Positions 51,729 through 61,090 of a stretch of 64,000 nucleotides of DNA are shown in pieces. The DNA comes from Rhodospirillaceae bacterium (GTDB lineage Bacteria; Pseudomonadota; Alphaproteobacteria; Rhodospirillales; Rhodospirillaceae). The position numbers were made by a program, and so were the translations under genes. Below the pieces are notes generated by a model. The model did not search any database and was not told the origin of the DNA. It worked only from the letters and a program-made list of their open reading frames with translations. Every line of letters begins with the position of its first letter. The first letter of the stretch is position 1. Location of the stretch: assembly GCA_947476695.1 (NCBI GenBank), contig CANJRD010000016.1, forward strand, positions 1-64,000. Direction: 5' to 3'.

Positions 51729-52922
51729 TTAGCGGCTCGCGTGCGCGATCAGGCCGCGAATGAAGCGCGTACCGGCGGCCAGCTGTTCAATCGTGATGAA
51801 CTCATTGGGTTGATGCGCTTGGGTGATCGAGCCGGGGCCGCAGATCACGGTCGATAGACCTGATGCCTGGAATTGTCCGGCTTCGGCGGCAAAGCTGACG
51901 GCGCGCGTCACGTTGTCGCCGGTCAGCTTGCGGCAGAGCTCTTCCGCCGCCGAGGGTGTCAGCGGTTTCAGGGACGGCGTCTGCGACGGCTGCATGCTCT
52001 CGATATTGCAGGTCGGCGAAATCTTGCGCAGGCGTGGCAGGACCTCGCTGCGGCAATGGGCGTTGAAGATCCGGATGTAGCGGTCGAAGTCGTCCTCGGG
52101 CAGCACGCGGATGTCCCACTCGAATGTGCAATGCCCCGCCATGATGTTCACTTCCGTGCCGCCGGAGATGCGGTTCACGGTGATGGTCGTGTGCGGCGGA
52201 TCGAACAGGTCGCTGAACGGCCCGGCCTGCGCGATCTGCGCGGCCATGTTCTGCAGATAGCCGATCAGTTCCGCCGCCACCATCACAGCGCTCACACCGT
52301 GATGCGGGCGCGACGAATGGGCCTCGTGTCCGGTGACGGTGGTGCGCACGCGGGTGATGCCCTTGTGCGCGGTCACAACTTTCATCTCGGTCGGTTCGCC
52401 GACGATCACCGCCGCGGGCGCGGGCAGGTTCGCGTTCAGGAAACGGATCAGGCGCGGCGCACCCAGGCAGCCGACTTCCTCGTCGTAAGTGAAGGCCAGA
52501 TGCAGCGGGATTTTCAGATCCGCGCGCATCATGTCGGGCAGGGCGGCCAGCACGATGGCCAGGAACGCCTTCATGTCGCAGGTGCCGCGGCCGTAAAGCT
52601 TGCCGTCGCGCTCGGTGACCTTGAACGGATCGGTATGCCAATCTTGATCGTCCACCGGCACCACATCGGTATGCCCCGACAGCACGACGCCGCCGGCAAC
52701 CGAAGGCCCGATGGTGGCGAGCAGGTTCGCCTTGCTGCCGCCGTCGTTGTGCACCAGATCGCTCTGGATGCCGTGTTCGGTCAGCAGCGCGCGCACATCG
52801 TCGATGAGCGCGAGGTTGGAGTTGCGCGAAGTCGTGTCGAAAGCCACCAGCCGCTCGAGCATGGCGGTGGCGCGGGCGAGATCGCCGTCGGCCGATGTTG
52901 GGGATTGTACCGACGACGTCAT
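51729..52922 (-). CDS. argE: Acetylornithine deacetylase, M20 family
   Basis: 397 residues from the ATG at 52922, two bases after the cysS stop. Metal-binding M20 motifs are complete: VVLSGHTDVVPVDDQDW, GRGTCDMKAFLAI, FTYDEEVGCLGAP, VIVGEPTEMKVV and a late His in CGPGSITQAHQPNEFI. The dimerisation domain is about residues 180-290. The length and motif set fit ArgE-type deacetylases, which remove the acetyl group from N-acetylornithine in arginine synthesis. M20 enzymes differ in substrate, so the exact substrate is probable rather than certain. Confidence 0.8.
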   Translation of the reverse strand: MTSSVQSPTSADGDLARATAMLERLVAFDTTSRNSNLALIDDVRALLTEHGIQSDLVHNDGGSKANLLATIGPSVAGGVVLSGHTDVVPVDDQDWHTDPFKVTERDGKLYGRGTCDMKAFLAIVLAALPDMMRADLKIPLHLAFTYDEEVGCLGAPRLIRFLNANLPAPAAVIVGEPTEMKVVTAHKGITRVRTTVTGHEAHSSRPHHGVSAVMVAAELIGYLQNMAAQIAQAGPFSDLFDPPHTTITVNRISGGTEVNIMAGHCTFEWDIRVLPEDDFDRYIRIFNAHCRSEVLPRLRKISPTCNIESMQPSQTPSLKPLTPSAAEELCRKLTGDNVTRAVSFAAEAGQFQASGLSTVICGPGSITQAHQPNEFITIEQLAAGTRFIRGLIAHASR

Positions 52923-52924
52923 GG

Positions 52925-54292
52925 TCACACCCGCCACGTTGTGCCGCTCGGACCATCCTCGATGGTCACGCCGAGCGCGCCGATCTCGGCGCGAATGCGG
53001 TCGGCTTCGGCGAAATTGCGTGCCTTGCGCGCCGCGTTGCGGGCGGCGATGAGGTCTTCGACTTTCGCGGCGTCGACCGCGCTGTCCTTGCCACCGGAAA
53101 ACCATTCGGCCGGCTTCTGTTGCAACACGCCCAGGATCGCGCCGGCGGCTTTCAGGCTGGCGCCAAGCCGTGCGCGCTCGGCATCGTCGGTCGCGTTGTT
53201 GATGGCTTTCGCCAGGGCCGAAAGCTCGGCCATCGCGATGGGCGTGTTGAGGTCGTCTTCCAGCGCCGCCATCACGGCATCGGGCACATGCGCGGAGGCC
53301 GGCACGTCGCCGGCGGTTTCCAGCGCGCGGTACAGGCGGTCGAGCGTGCGTTTCGACTGCCCGACCAGATCGTCCGACCAGTCGAGCGGCTGACGATAGT
53401 GCGCGCTCAGCAACGCCCAGCGCAGCGCCTCGCCCGGCGCGTCCTTCAGCAGATCGTGGATCAGCGCGATGTTGCCGAGAGACTTCGACATCTTCTCGCG
53501 ATCCATCGTCAGGAAGCCATTGTGCATCCACACGCGCGCATAGACCGCGCCGTCGTGGGCGCAGGTGCCTTGCGCGATCTCGTTCTCATGATGCGGGAAC
53601 GTCAGGTCGTGCCCGCCGCCGTGGATGTCGATGGTGGTGCCGAGATGCGTCTCGATCATGGCCGAGCATTCGATATGCCAGCCGGGCCGTCCACGGCCCC
53701 AGGGGCTGTCCCAGCCCGGCTGCTGCGGCGTCGATGGCTTCCACAGCACGAAGTCGGCGGGGTCTTTCTTGTACGGCGCCACTTCGACGCGCGCGCCGGC
53801 GATCATGTCGTCGCGATTGCGTCCCGACAGCTGGCCGTAGGCGGCGAACGACGGCACGTTGAACATCACGTGGCCTTCGGCGACGTAGGCGTGCTTCTTG
53901 TGGATCAGCCGTTCGATCATGCGCACGATCTGCGGCACGTGCTGGGTGGCATGCGGCTCGACGGTCGGCGGCAGCACGCCCAACGCCGCCACGTCCTCGC
54001 GATAGATCGCGGCGAACTTGTCCGTGATGGCGCTGATCGGCTGGCCGGTCTTCTCGGCCGCGGCGTTGATCTTGTCGTCGATGTCGGTGATGTTGCGGGC
54101 GTAAACCACGTTGGGATACCGGCGCATCAGCATCCGGTAGAGCACGTCGAACACCACCGGCGGCCGGGCATTGCCGATATGGGCGTAGTTGTAGACCGTC
54201 GGCCCGCAGACGTAGACGGTGACCCGGCCCGGATCGCTCGGCTGGAACTCGTCCTTCCGGCGCGTCAAAGTATTGTATAAAAACAAAGACAT
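52925..54292 (-). CDS. cysS: Cysteinyl-tRNA synthetase
   Basis: 455 residues. All class I signatures are present: [20 protein letters not shown] (zinc Cys and the HIGH-type box HIGN), [23 protein letters not shown] (zinc Cys), [19 protein letters not shown] (zinc His and Glu) and the KMSKS loop ([10 protein letters not shown]). The C-terminal part is a short helical bundle. The enzyme charges tRNA-Cys. It is divergent from hisI and probably heads a unit with argE. Confidence 0.97.
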   Translation of the reverse strand: MSLFLYNTLTRRKDEFQPSDPGRVTVYVCGPTVYNYAHIGNARPPVVFDVLYRMLMRRYPNVVYARNITDIDDKINAAAEKTGQPISAITDKFAAIYREDVAALGVLPPTVEPHATQHVPQIVRMIERLIHKKHAYVAEGHVMFNVPSFAAYGQLSGRNRDDMIAGARVEVAPYKKDPADFVLWKPSTPQQPGWDSPWGRGRPGWHIECSAMIETHLGTTIDIHGGGHDLTFPHHENEIAQGTCAHDGAVYARVWMHNGFLTMDREKMSKSLGNIALIHDLLKDAPGEALRWALLSAHYRQPLDWSDDLVGQSKRTLDRLYRALETAGDVPASAHVPDAVMAALEDDLNTPIAMAELSALAKAINNATDDAERARLGASLKAAGAILGVLQQKPAEWFSGGKDSAVDAAKVEDLIAARNAARKARNFAEADRIRAEIGALGVTIEDGPSGTTWRV

Positions 54293-54455
54293 AGGTGCCT
54301 AAAGTAGCGCGGGCTCGACCGGAACGACCGGAGGCCCTGATACCCCATCGGGAGCGGGATTGCAAAACGCCCCAAAACCGGGCAATTGCTCCGCCCGCGT
54401 TGCTGGATGGGACCGCTCGCCCCATATCGGCTCCGGAGCTGTAAGGAACGCCGCC

Positions 54456-54947
54456 ATGACCACGTCCGCGACCCCCGAATTCGGCCACCGCATCTCGATC
54501 GAACAAGTCGAGGAGGGCCACACCCTCGCGCCCAAGTTCGACCAGCATGGCCTGATCCCGGTCGTCACGACCGACGCCGCGTCGGGCGAGCTGCTGATGC
54601 ACGGCTACATGAACGCGGAAGCGCTGGCCAAGACCATCGAGACCGCCGAGGCGCACTACTACAGCCGCAGCCGCAAGGCGCTGTGGCACAAGGGTGCCAC
54701 CAGCGGCCTGACCCAGAAGGTTGTCGAGATGCGCATCGACGACGACCAGGACGCCGTCTGGCTGCGCGTGAAGGTCGAAGGCTCGGGCGCCAGCTGCCAC
54801 GTCGGTTATCGCTCGTGCTTCTATCGCGCCATCCCGCTCGGGGGCACGGTCGACACGGCGGTGGAGAAGCTCAGCTTCACCGAAACCGAAAAGACCTTCG
54901 ACCCGAAGGCCGTGTACGGCGACGCGCCGAACCCGACCCAGCTTTAA
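54456..54947 (+). CDS. hisI: Phosphoribosyl-AMP cyclohydrolase
   Basis: 163 residues from the ATG at 54456, with AAGGA about eight bases upstream. The family motifs are [51 protein letters not shown], the metal-binding region [12 protein letters not shown], and [13 protein letters not shown] with conserved Cys/His ligands. It opens the purine ring of phosphoribosyl-AMP in histidine synthesis. It is the stand-alone HisI form, without a HisE domain. No other his genes are in the window. Confidence 0.93.
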   Translation: MTTSATPEFGHRISIEQVEEGHTLAPKFDQHGLIPVVTTDAASGELLMHGYMNAEALAKTIETAEAHYYSRSRKALWHKGATSGLTQKVVEMRIDDDQDAVWLRVKVEGSGASCHVGYRSCFYRAIPLGGTVDTAVEKLSFTETEKTFDPKAVYGDAPNPTQL

Positions 54948-54977
54948 GCACGGTCTTCTAAGTTCCTGCGAATTTAA

Positions 54978-55020
54978 CCTGCCTGACGCGGGCCTTGAGG
55001 GCTGTGCGCTGGCAGGCTTT
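54978..55020 (+). terminator. Probable terminator after hisI
   Basis: CCTGCC (54978-54983) pairs with GGCAGG (55011-55016), with inner CGC/GCG and GCC/GGC pairs, followed by CTTTTCG. The long branched hairpin and short T run make it plausible but not strong. Confidence 0.45.
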
Positions 55021-55073
55021 TCGCGTGAGGTCCATAATCCGACCCACATACATATCTTGCTCAAGGGGTTTTC

Positions 55074-56387
55074 ATGGTCGGTGCAATGCGGCTGGCGACG
55101 GTTGGCGTCAGCGATCTGAAAGCGGCGCTCGGCCTGTTCCGCGACATCATGCGCCTGAAGGTGGAGCACAGCGGCGCGGTCCCCCCGGACCTCCTTCAGG
55201 CTTGGGGATTGGCTGCGAATGCCAAGGCCCAGATGGTCGAGTTGTCCTGCAAAGGTTATCCGGTCGGTCGTCTGCGGCTGGTGGAATACACGCCGGCGCC
55301 GACGCAGACCGTGCGCTTCGACCACGGCGCGGCGAACCCGGATGCCGGCACCGATGTCGGCGTGAAGGCGCTCGACTTCTACGTCGCCGATCCGATCCTG
55401 CCCTCGGTCCGCAAGATCGAAGCCGCCGGCTATCAGTTCCGTTCACCGCCGGTGAAGCACGAAATCGGCACGAGTGTGAGCGAGGAATGCCTGTTCTCCG
55501 GCCCGGACGGCATCCCCATCCTGATCATGGTGGGGCACAAGCATCCGCCGACCTCGTTGCGGGCGAACTCGCCGGACGGACCGTTCAGCGAAATTCCCAC
55601 CATCTCCGTCGTCGCCGGCGATCTTGCGCGCACGCGCGGCTTTTACGAAGGCGTCCTCGGCCTGGTGCCGGTGGTCGATGCCGAGACCGGCGACGCCCAT
55701 CGAAATCAGGTCAACGATCTCACCGGTGTGCCGCGCGGCACCCGCATCCATTTCCTGCTCTACGCGCAGAAGGGCGAAGCCAGCGGCAAGATACTCCTGG
55801 TGCATTTCTTCGAGCAGACCGGCAAGCGCCTGACGGGCCGCATGAAGCCGGGCCATCTCGGGTTCTCGCTGCTGACGCATGACACTGACGACCTTGACGC
55901 GCTGCATACGCGCCTGCGCGCTGTGGGCGCCGAGATCGTCACGCCGCCGACATTGATCAAAGGCGACGGCGCAGCGTACCGCGTGATGCTGGCCAAGGGA
56001 CCCAACGAAGAGATGTTCGAGTTCGTACAGGTGGCTGATGCACCTGTCGTGAAAACGAAGAAAGTCGTGAAGTCCAAGGCCACACCCAAAGCCAAGAGTG
56101 CGCCGAAGGCCAAGACGAAATCCAAAGCGAAGCCTAAGGCGAAGACCAAAGCAAAGCAGAAGGCCAAGAAGGCCGTCGCGAAGCGTAAGGCCGTCCAAGC
56201 TGTGAAGAAGGCCGTCGCGAAGCGTAGGGCCGTCAAAGCTGTGAGAAAGGCCGTCGCGCAGCGTAAAGCCGGGAAGCCGGTGAAAAAGGCCGTGGCGAAA
56301 CGTCAGGTTGTCAAGAAGGCGAAGCCGCGCGTGAAGGCCAAGCTCAAGGCAAAGGCAAAAACAAAGTCCAAGCGTCGCGGGCGTTAG
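55074..56387 (+). CDS. Two-domain VOC (glyoxalase-fold) protein with histone-H1-like Lys/Ala tail
   Basis: 437 residues. Residues 1-145 (MRLATVGVSDLKAALGLFRD) and 165-315 (IPTISVVAGDLARTRGFYEG, LGLVPVVD) are two vicinal-oxygen-chelate domains, with PGHLGFSLL and EEMFEFVQV near the end, as in glyoxalase/bleomycin-resistance/dioxygenase proteins. From about residue 323 to the end the sequence is almost only Lys, Ala, Val and Arg (KAKTKSKAKPKAKTKAKQKA), with four 13-residue repeats of the form KKAVAKRxAVxAV. This tail looks like bacterial histone-H1-like proteins (PhaF/AlgP type) and should bind DNA or another polyanion. The combination with VOC domains is unusual. The stop overlaps the acvB stop. 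Confidence 0.8.
   Translation: MVGAMRLATVGVSDLKAALGLFRDIMRLKVEHSGAVPPDLLQAWGLAANAKAQMVELSCKGYPVGRLRLVEYTPAPTQTVRFDHGAANPDAGTDVGVKALDFYVADPILPSVRKIEAAGYQFRSPPVKHEIGTSVSEECLFSGPDGIPILIMVGHKHPPTSLRANSPDGPFSEIPTISVVAGDLARTRGFYEGVLGLVPVVDAETGDAHRNQVNDLTGVPRGTRIHFLLYAQKGEASGKILLVHFFEQTGKRLTGRMKPGHLGFSLLTHDTDDLDALHTRLRAVGAEIVTPPTLIKGDGAAYRVMLAKGPNEEMFEFVQVADAPVVKTKKVVKSKATPKAKSAPKAKTKSKAKPKAKTKAKQKAKKAVAKRKAVQAVKKAVAKRRAVKAVRKAVAQRKAGKPVKKAVAKRQVVKKAKPRVKAKLKAKAKTKSKRRGR
56166..56321 (+). repeat. Four 39-bp tandem repeats coding for the Lys/Ala tail
   Basis: Units 56166-56204, 56205-56243, 56244-56282 and 56283-56321 all encode (K/R)KAVA(K/Q)R-type 13-mers. Units 1 and 2 are nearly identical; units 3 and 4 have diverged. 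Length change by slippage in steps of 13 codons would keep the frame. Confidence 0.85.
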
Positions 56388-57760
56388 GGCGCGGCGGACT
56401 TGTCGAGGATGCGCTTGGCGATGCCAGCATAGGCGCCGTCGAAATGATGGTCGCCTTTTAAGACGACGCTTGTGATATTTGAGGTGTCCGTCGCGGGGCA
56501 GGGGCTGTCGTCCTCTTCCTCGCTGCGGATGCAGAGGATGGGCTGCGTCAGTCCCGGCAACGTCGGCGCGACTTCGGGACCGTCGTTGGCATCCTGTCCG
56601 ATCCACCCGCCGACTTTGATCTCGAAGTCCGCATGCGCGGGCGGCGCCAGCAGCGTCACCAGCGTGATGCTCTGGCGCAGATCCTCCGGCAGCTTCGCGA
56701 TCAGGAACGGCAGCACGCCCGCGCCGAAGGAGTAACCCACCAGCACCACGCGCTTGCGGTTCCAGGCTTGCATGTAGTGGCGGATGACGCGTTCGAGGTC
56801 TTCGGCGGAATCGTCCGCCGTCTGCGGCTTCCAATAGTACTTCAGCGTGCTGAACCCGACGACGCCGACACCGCGCGCGGCAAGATTCTCGGCGATGGAT
56901 TTGTCGAGCGCGGCCCAGCCGCCGTCGCCGGTCATCACGATGGCCAGACGGTCGTCACGCCCCGGGGCGCCCGGCACCTCGATCAGCGGCAGATCGGCCA
57001 GATCGGAGTCGCTGACGGCGGGAATGCGCGCGAGATTGGCGCCGGTCTGCGTGGCGACGGAGATCAAAAGATCGATTTCTTGGCCTGGCACCGGCGCGAC
57101 CGTGCGGCCGTCGGCCATTGCGCTGGTGAAGGCGCGCACGTCCGTCGCGGTACATTGTTTGGGATCGGCGATCGCCACGAACGGTGCTTGCAGCGCTTTC
57201 GGGGCGACCAGCACGTTGCCATTGCCGTCGGCGGCGGCTTGCACCTCGACGGGGCCAGGGCCTGCGCAAGGCGGCAAGGGCGCCGTCAGGCGCGGGCAGA
57301 AGTCTTCCGCGATCACGCCTTCGATAGTTTGCGGCTGGCTCTGCGCCGCCGCGGTCAGTGCAATAGTGCCGCCGTCGTCCGCGCCAATCAGCAGCGGGGC
57401 GGGATCGACCGGGTCATGCAGCGGCTCTGCCACGCGCCGCAGCAGCGGCGGCAGCGCGGCGGTGTAGTCGAGGCACGCCGTGCCCTCGTGCGTGCTTGGC
57501 TTGAGGTTGCGCAAATAGGTGGGCGTGTCGATACCGATGACGATACGATCCGGCCACGATACACCCATGGCCCGCGACGTCAGCTGGCCGGTCCAGCCCT
57601 TCGCGCCAGAGAACATGACGACCGCATCCCTGTGCGGTCCATTCTGTTGGCGGATGACATGGACTTTTCCATAGGGTGCGACATCTATCGTGCTGTCGGT
57701 CGGGCCTTTGTCGCAGGCCGCGAGTGCGAGAAGCGCGAGAAGGGCAGCACATATCCGCAT
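56384..57760 (-). CDS. acvB: AcvB/VirJ-like periplasmic lipoprotein, probable lysyl-phosphatidylglycerol hydrolase
   Basis: 458 residues from the ATG at 57760, two bases after the lpiA stop. The N-terminus RICAALLALLALAACDKG has a lipobox (LAAC), so a lipoprotein is predicted. The C-terminal half is the VirJ domain with an alpha/beta-hydrolase layout: MTGDGGWAALDKSIAENLAA, VVGFSTLKYYWKP, the nucleophile elbow VGYSFGAGVLPF and a final LKGDHHFDGAYAG with the catalytic His. In Agrobacterium and Rhizobium, acvB is paired with lpiA, and AcvB hydrolyses the lysyl-phosphatidylglycerol made by LpiA. The same order here supports that function. Confidence 0.85.
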   Translation of the reverse strand: MRICAALLALLALAACDKGPTDSTIDVAPYGKVHVIRQQNGPHRDAVVMFSGAKGWTGQLTSRAMGVSWPDRIVIGIDTPTYLRNLKPSTHEGTACLDYTAALPPLLRRVAEPLHDPVDPAPLLIGADDGGTIALTAAAQSQPQTIEGVIAEDFCPRLTAPLPPCAGPGPVEVQAAADGNGNVLVAPKALQAPFVAIADPKQCTATDVRAFTSAMADGRTVAPVPGQEIDLLISVATQTGANLARIPAVSDSDLADLPLIEVPGAPGRDDRLAIVMTGDGGWAALDKSIAENLAARGVGVVGFSTLKYYWKPQTADDSAEDLERVIRHYMQAWNRKRVVLVGYSFGAGVLPFLIAKLPEDLRQSITLVTLLAPPAHADFEIKVGGWIGQDANDGPEVAPTLPGLTQPILCIRSEEEDDSPCPATDTSNITSVVLKGDHHFDGAYAGIAKRILDKSAAP

Positions 57761-57762
57761 GA

Positions 57763-60366
57763 TCAGCGTCCGATGAGGCCGCGCATACCGCCGGAGATCA
57801 AGGTGGCCACGTCGATCAACACGCGGCCCAAGGCCAGGCCGCCCGGCGAGGCAAGATACTTCGGCCGCCATTCCGGCGCGAACTTCTCTTTGTAACGCCG
57901 CAGGCCCTGGAAGTTATAGAACTGGTCGCCGAAGCGGTACGCCAGCGCGCCGAGCCGGTACCAGACCGGCGACAGGTGACGCCCCTCCAGGCCCGACAGC
58001 GGCGCCATGCCGAGGTTGAACCAGCGATAGCCGTCCTTCTTGCCCCACAGCATGAGTTCGACGAACAGGAAGTCCATCACGCCGTAAAGTTCGTTGGAGC
58101 GATAGCGCATCAAGTCGACCGACAACTCCTCGCGGTCGCCGCCCTGCCAGACGTTGGCGAAGGCAACGATGCGGTCGTTTTTGCGCACCAGGGCGACCGG
58201 GAAATGCGACAGGTAGTCGGCGTCGAAGAAGCCGATTGAGAAGCCCTTCTCCGACGTGTTGCGCTCCTGGAGCCATGAGTCGGAGATCGCGCGTAATTCC
58301 GGCAGCAAAGCGGGAACCTGGCTTGCCGGCAGCACTTCAAACGTTGCGCCCTCCCGCTGCGAGCGGCGATAGCCATACCGCAAGTCGCGGAAGCCCGCGC
58401 GTTCGATATCGAAGTTGGTCAGGTTGACGCGCGCTTCGTCGCCGAGCTTCACGAGGCTCAGGCCGAGGTCGACGTAAAGCGACAGGTTGTCGGCGTCGAC
58501 CTGGTAAAACACCGGCAGGCCGTCGTGCTGATCAACCAGTTCACGGAACCGCCAGGCCAGTTCGGCCTGCGTCGCGCCCGTGCCGACGGGATCGCCCATC
58601 GATACCCAACTGCGCCCGCGTACACCGTACATCACGAAGCCGTCGTCGCGGCCTGAGAACAGGAGGTGTTTGTCGCCCAGCAGGGCGAGTGCGGCGCGCG
58701 TGTCGGGTGCTGCGGCCACTACCGGCAGCAGGCGCTCGACATGCGCGGCGCCCGGCGGCGGCGGCACCGGCGGGATCGTCCGCAGTAGCTGCATCACGGC
58801 GTAACCCATGCCGACCAGGATCATCGCGACACTGGCCCGCAGGAAGCGCGGCGCGTCGGCGTCGAAGGCGAATTGCCACCACAGCGCATGGGCATAGTCG
58901 ACGTTGCGATACGAGAAGAAGCCGAGCCACAGCGTCCCGGCGACCACGACCGTCACGGCGCCGATCCATTCGCTGGTGAACTTCTGCCCGAACAGCACGC
59001 CCTGCCGATAGAACGCACGACGGGCGGGAATGAGGAGAACAGCCGAGCCGGCCAGAATGAGCGCTTCCTCGTAATCGAGCCCCTTCAACAAAGAGGTGAC
59101 GGCGCCAATGACCAGCAGGCTCATCGTCAGCACGTAGGCTGAATCCACGCGCCGCAACAGCGCGCGCGACAGCAGCAGCAGGCCCATTCCGACGCAGCTG
59201 GCGATCAGGTGCGAGGCTTCCAGCAGCGGTAGCGGCAGCATACGCTCCGCCCACGTCAGGCGTTCGTCGATGCCCGGCGTCACGCCGGAGATGAGCAGGA
59301 CGGTGCCGCCGACAAGCGCGACGAAGGCCGTCACCTGCGGCGCGAGGCGTGTCCATTGGTCGCCGAGGAAGCGCATCGCGCCCGCGACATGATGGCGGCG
59401 ACCATAAATCTCTGACCCGGCCAGCAGCGCCGCCGCCGTGGCGAGCGGCAGGACGTAATAGACGAGGCGATAGAGCACCAGCGCGCCGACGGCCAACGCG
59501 GGGTCCACGCCCGGCAGCAGCGCGATCAGCACGCCCTCGAACACACCTAGCCCACCGGGGATATGACTGATGACACCCGCGACGATGGCGATGATGTAGA
59601 GCCCCATGAACGCCGGGAAGCCCAGGTTCATGCTGTTGGGCATCAGCTCGTAAAGCGCGGCGCCCGCCAGCGCGAGGTCGACCGCCGACAGCATGATCTG
59701 CGCCAGCGCGATCTCGACCGTGGGCACACGCAAGCGCCATTGACCGACGGCCAACGTGCGCCGCTTCGAGAGGGTCCAGCCGAGATAGACGACGGCCGGC
59801 GCGACCATCAAAAGACCAATCGCACGCACCACCCCGGTGGAGATGTGCTCCAGCGTGGCCAAGGCCTGCGGTTGGAAGAACAACGTCAGGCCGCCAACCA
59901 CCAGCAGACCGACGAAGAAGGTGATCACGCTGAATGCGATTACGGCGGTGATCTCAAGCCCGCTCAGGCCCGCGGTAGCGTAGAGGCGATAGCGCACCGA
60001 TCCGCCGGTCAGCGTGCCGAAACCGCCGGCGCCCAGGGTGTTGGTGAAGGCGTATGAGATGAACGAGGTCAGCGCGATGTTGCGTAACGGGACCGATTTG
60101 CCGACGTAGCGCAAGGCCAGCAGGTCATAGCCCATCAGCATCACGTAGCTGGCGGCGGTGTAACCGATGGCCGCGATCACGCGATGCAGCGGCAGCGCGT
60201 CGATCGCGTCACGGACTTCCTCGAAGCTGTGCTGCGCCAATGCGCGCCACAGGATCCAGATCGCGATCCCGAAGGCGATGAGCATCAGCACGGGCAACAG
60301 CCGGTGCGCGGCGCTAAGAAGCGGCGCTGCGGCGGAAAATTTGGGCGAGGGGCTGGGTGTGTTCAC
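57763..60366 (-). CDS. mprF: Lysyl-phosphatidylglycerol synthase/flippase (LpiA/MprF)
   Basis: 867 residues. The N-terminal 550 residues contain about 14 transmembrane helices of the flippase domain (HRLLPVLMLIAFGIAIWILW; then the TNTLGAGGFGTLTGGSVRYR motif). The C-terminal 300 residues form the aminoacyl-phosphatidylglycerol synthase domain (FSGRDDGFVMYGVRGRSWVS, GDPVG, AFANVWQGGDREELSVDLMR, YRWFNLGMAPLSGLEGR). It transfers Lys from Lys-tRNA to phosphatidylglycerol and flips the product, giving resistance to cationic peptides and acid. It forms an operon with acvB. Confidence 0.92.
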   Translation of the reverse strand: MNTPSPSPKFSAAAPLLSAAHRLLPVLMLIAFGIAIWILWRALAQHSFEEVRDAIDALPLHRVIAAIGYTAASYVMLMGYDLLALRYVGKSVPLRNIALTSFISYAFTNTLGAGGFGTLTGGSVRYRLYATAGLSGLEITAVIAFSVITFFVGLLVVGGLTLFFQPQALATLEHISTGVVRAIGLLMVAPAVVYLGWTLSKRRTLAVGQWRLRVPTVEIALAQIMLSAVDLALAGAALYELMPNSMNLGFPAFMGLYIIAIVAGVISHIPGGLGVFEGVLIALLPGVDPALAVGALVLYRLVYYVLPLATAAALLAGSEIYGRRHHVAGAMRFLGDQWTRLAPQVTAFVALVGGTVLLISGVTPGIDERLTWAERMLPLPLLEASHLIASCVGMGLLLLSRALLRRVDSAYVLTMSLLVIGAVTSLLKGLDYEEALILAGSAVLLIPARRAFYRQGVLFGQKFTSEWIGAVTVVVAGTLWLGFFSYRNVDYAHALWWQFAFDADAPRFLRASVAMILVGMGYAVMQLLRTIPPVPPPPGAAHVERLLPVVAAAPDTRAALALLGDKHLLFSGRDDGFVMYGVRGRSWVSMGDPVGTGATQAELAWRFRELVDQHDGLPVFYQVDADNLSLYVDLGLSLVKLGDEARVNLTNFDIERAGFRDLRYGYRRSQREGATFEVLPASQVPALLPELRAISDSWLQERNTSEKGFSIGFFDADYLSHFPVALVRKNDRIVAFANVWQGGDREELSVDLMRYRSNELYGVMDFLFVELMLWGKKDGYRWFNLGMAPLSGLEGRHLSPVWYRLGALAYRFGDQFYNFQGLRRYKEKFAPEWRPKYLASPGGLALGRVLIDVATLISGGMRGLIGR

Positions 60367-60393
60367 GACACAGTTACGGTGCCGTTGTCCGGA

Positions 60394-61074
60394 TCAACGA
60401 TCGGACGACATGGCGCCGGCTGGCATGCGACGCTCACGGCCTTTGGGGCCGGGCTCGTTGGCCGGTGGGTTCGGCGGAATCCAGGCTTGGCGCCGCCAGG
60501 ATGCCGCGCGCGCGGCGCCGGCTTTCTTGGCGGCCTCGGGGATCGCCGCGTCGAGCGCGGCCACCTGTGACTGCGGGGGCGCAACGTAGCTCACCCGCAT
60601 CTTGGCGGTGTTGATGTTGTAGAGCGCGAACCAGTAGCCCGCCTCGTCGGTGCTGCGGACTTGCGCCGATCCAAGCGCGTGGACATAGGCCATGCGGAAC
60701 TGGGCTTCCGGCCAGCCGGCGTCCGCGGCGCGTCGCAGCCACATCAGGGCTTCGTTCATGGTGGCCGCCGCGTTATCGGCGCTGGCCTTCTCAATCAGGC
60801 ACTCACCGAGCGCGGTCTGCGCGTTTTCGTAGCCGGGTCCGAGGGTGGCGATCTTCTGCAGGGTCGGGATCGCGGCGGTGCAGTCGCCGCGCTCTTTCTG
60901 ACCCATGGCTTCGGCATAGAGGCGATTGACGTCCGTGCCGGCCCGCAAAACCATGCCGCGGCCACCGAGGCCCTGCATGTAAAGCTCCGCCTCACGCCGG
61001 GTGGGCTCAGGCGGACCGCTGCTGCACCCGGCGAGAACGCTCGCGATCATCAGGCCGGCGAGAAGAGGACGCAT
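60394..61074 (-). CDS. Sel1-repeat lipoprotein
   Basis: 226 residues from the ATG at 61074, with GGAGG five to six bases upstream (an in-frame TTG at 61086 lies before that site and is rejected). The N-terminus MRPLLAGLMIASVLAGC has lipobox LAGC. The middle holds TPR/Sel1-like helices (ALGECLIEKASADNAAATMN, ALMWLRRAADAGWPEAQFRM). The C-terminus is Pro- and Arg-rich (WIPPNPPANEPGPKGRERR). It is likely an outer-membrane or periplasmic scaffold. It follows the autotransporter gene by 16 bases, so it may help its assembly. Confidence 0.75.
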   Translation of the reverse strand: MRPLLAGLMIASVLAGCSSGPPEPTRREAELYMQGLGGRGMVLRAGTDVNRLYAEAMGQKERGDCTAAIPTLQKIATLGPGYENAQTALGECLIEKASADNAAATMNEALMWLRRAADAGWPEAQFRMAYVHALGSAQVRSTDEAGYWFALYNINTAKMRVSYVAPPQSQVAALDAAIPEAAKKAGAARAASWRRQAWIPPNPPANEPGPKGRERRMPAGAMSSDR

Positions 61075-61090
61075 CGAGCCCTCCAAGTGA

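Noticed and set aside
56166-56321. Tandem 39-bp repeats as a CRISPR-like array
   Set aside because: Units are directly adjacent without spacers and code in frame for a Lys/Ala tail.
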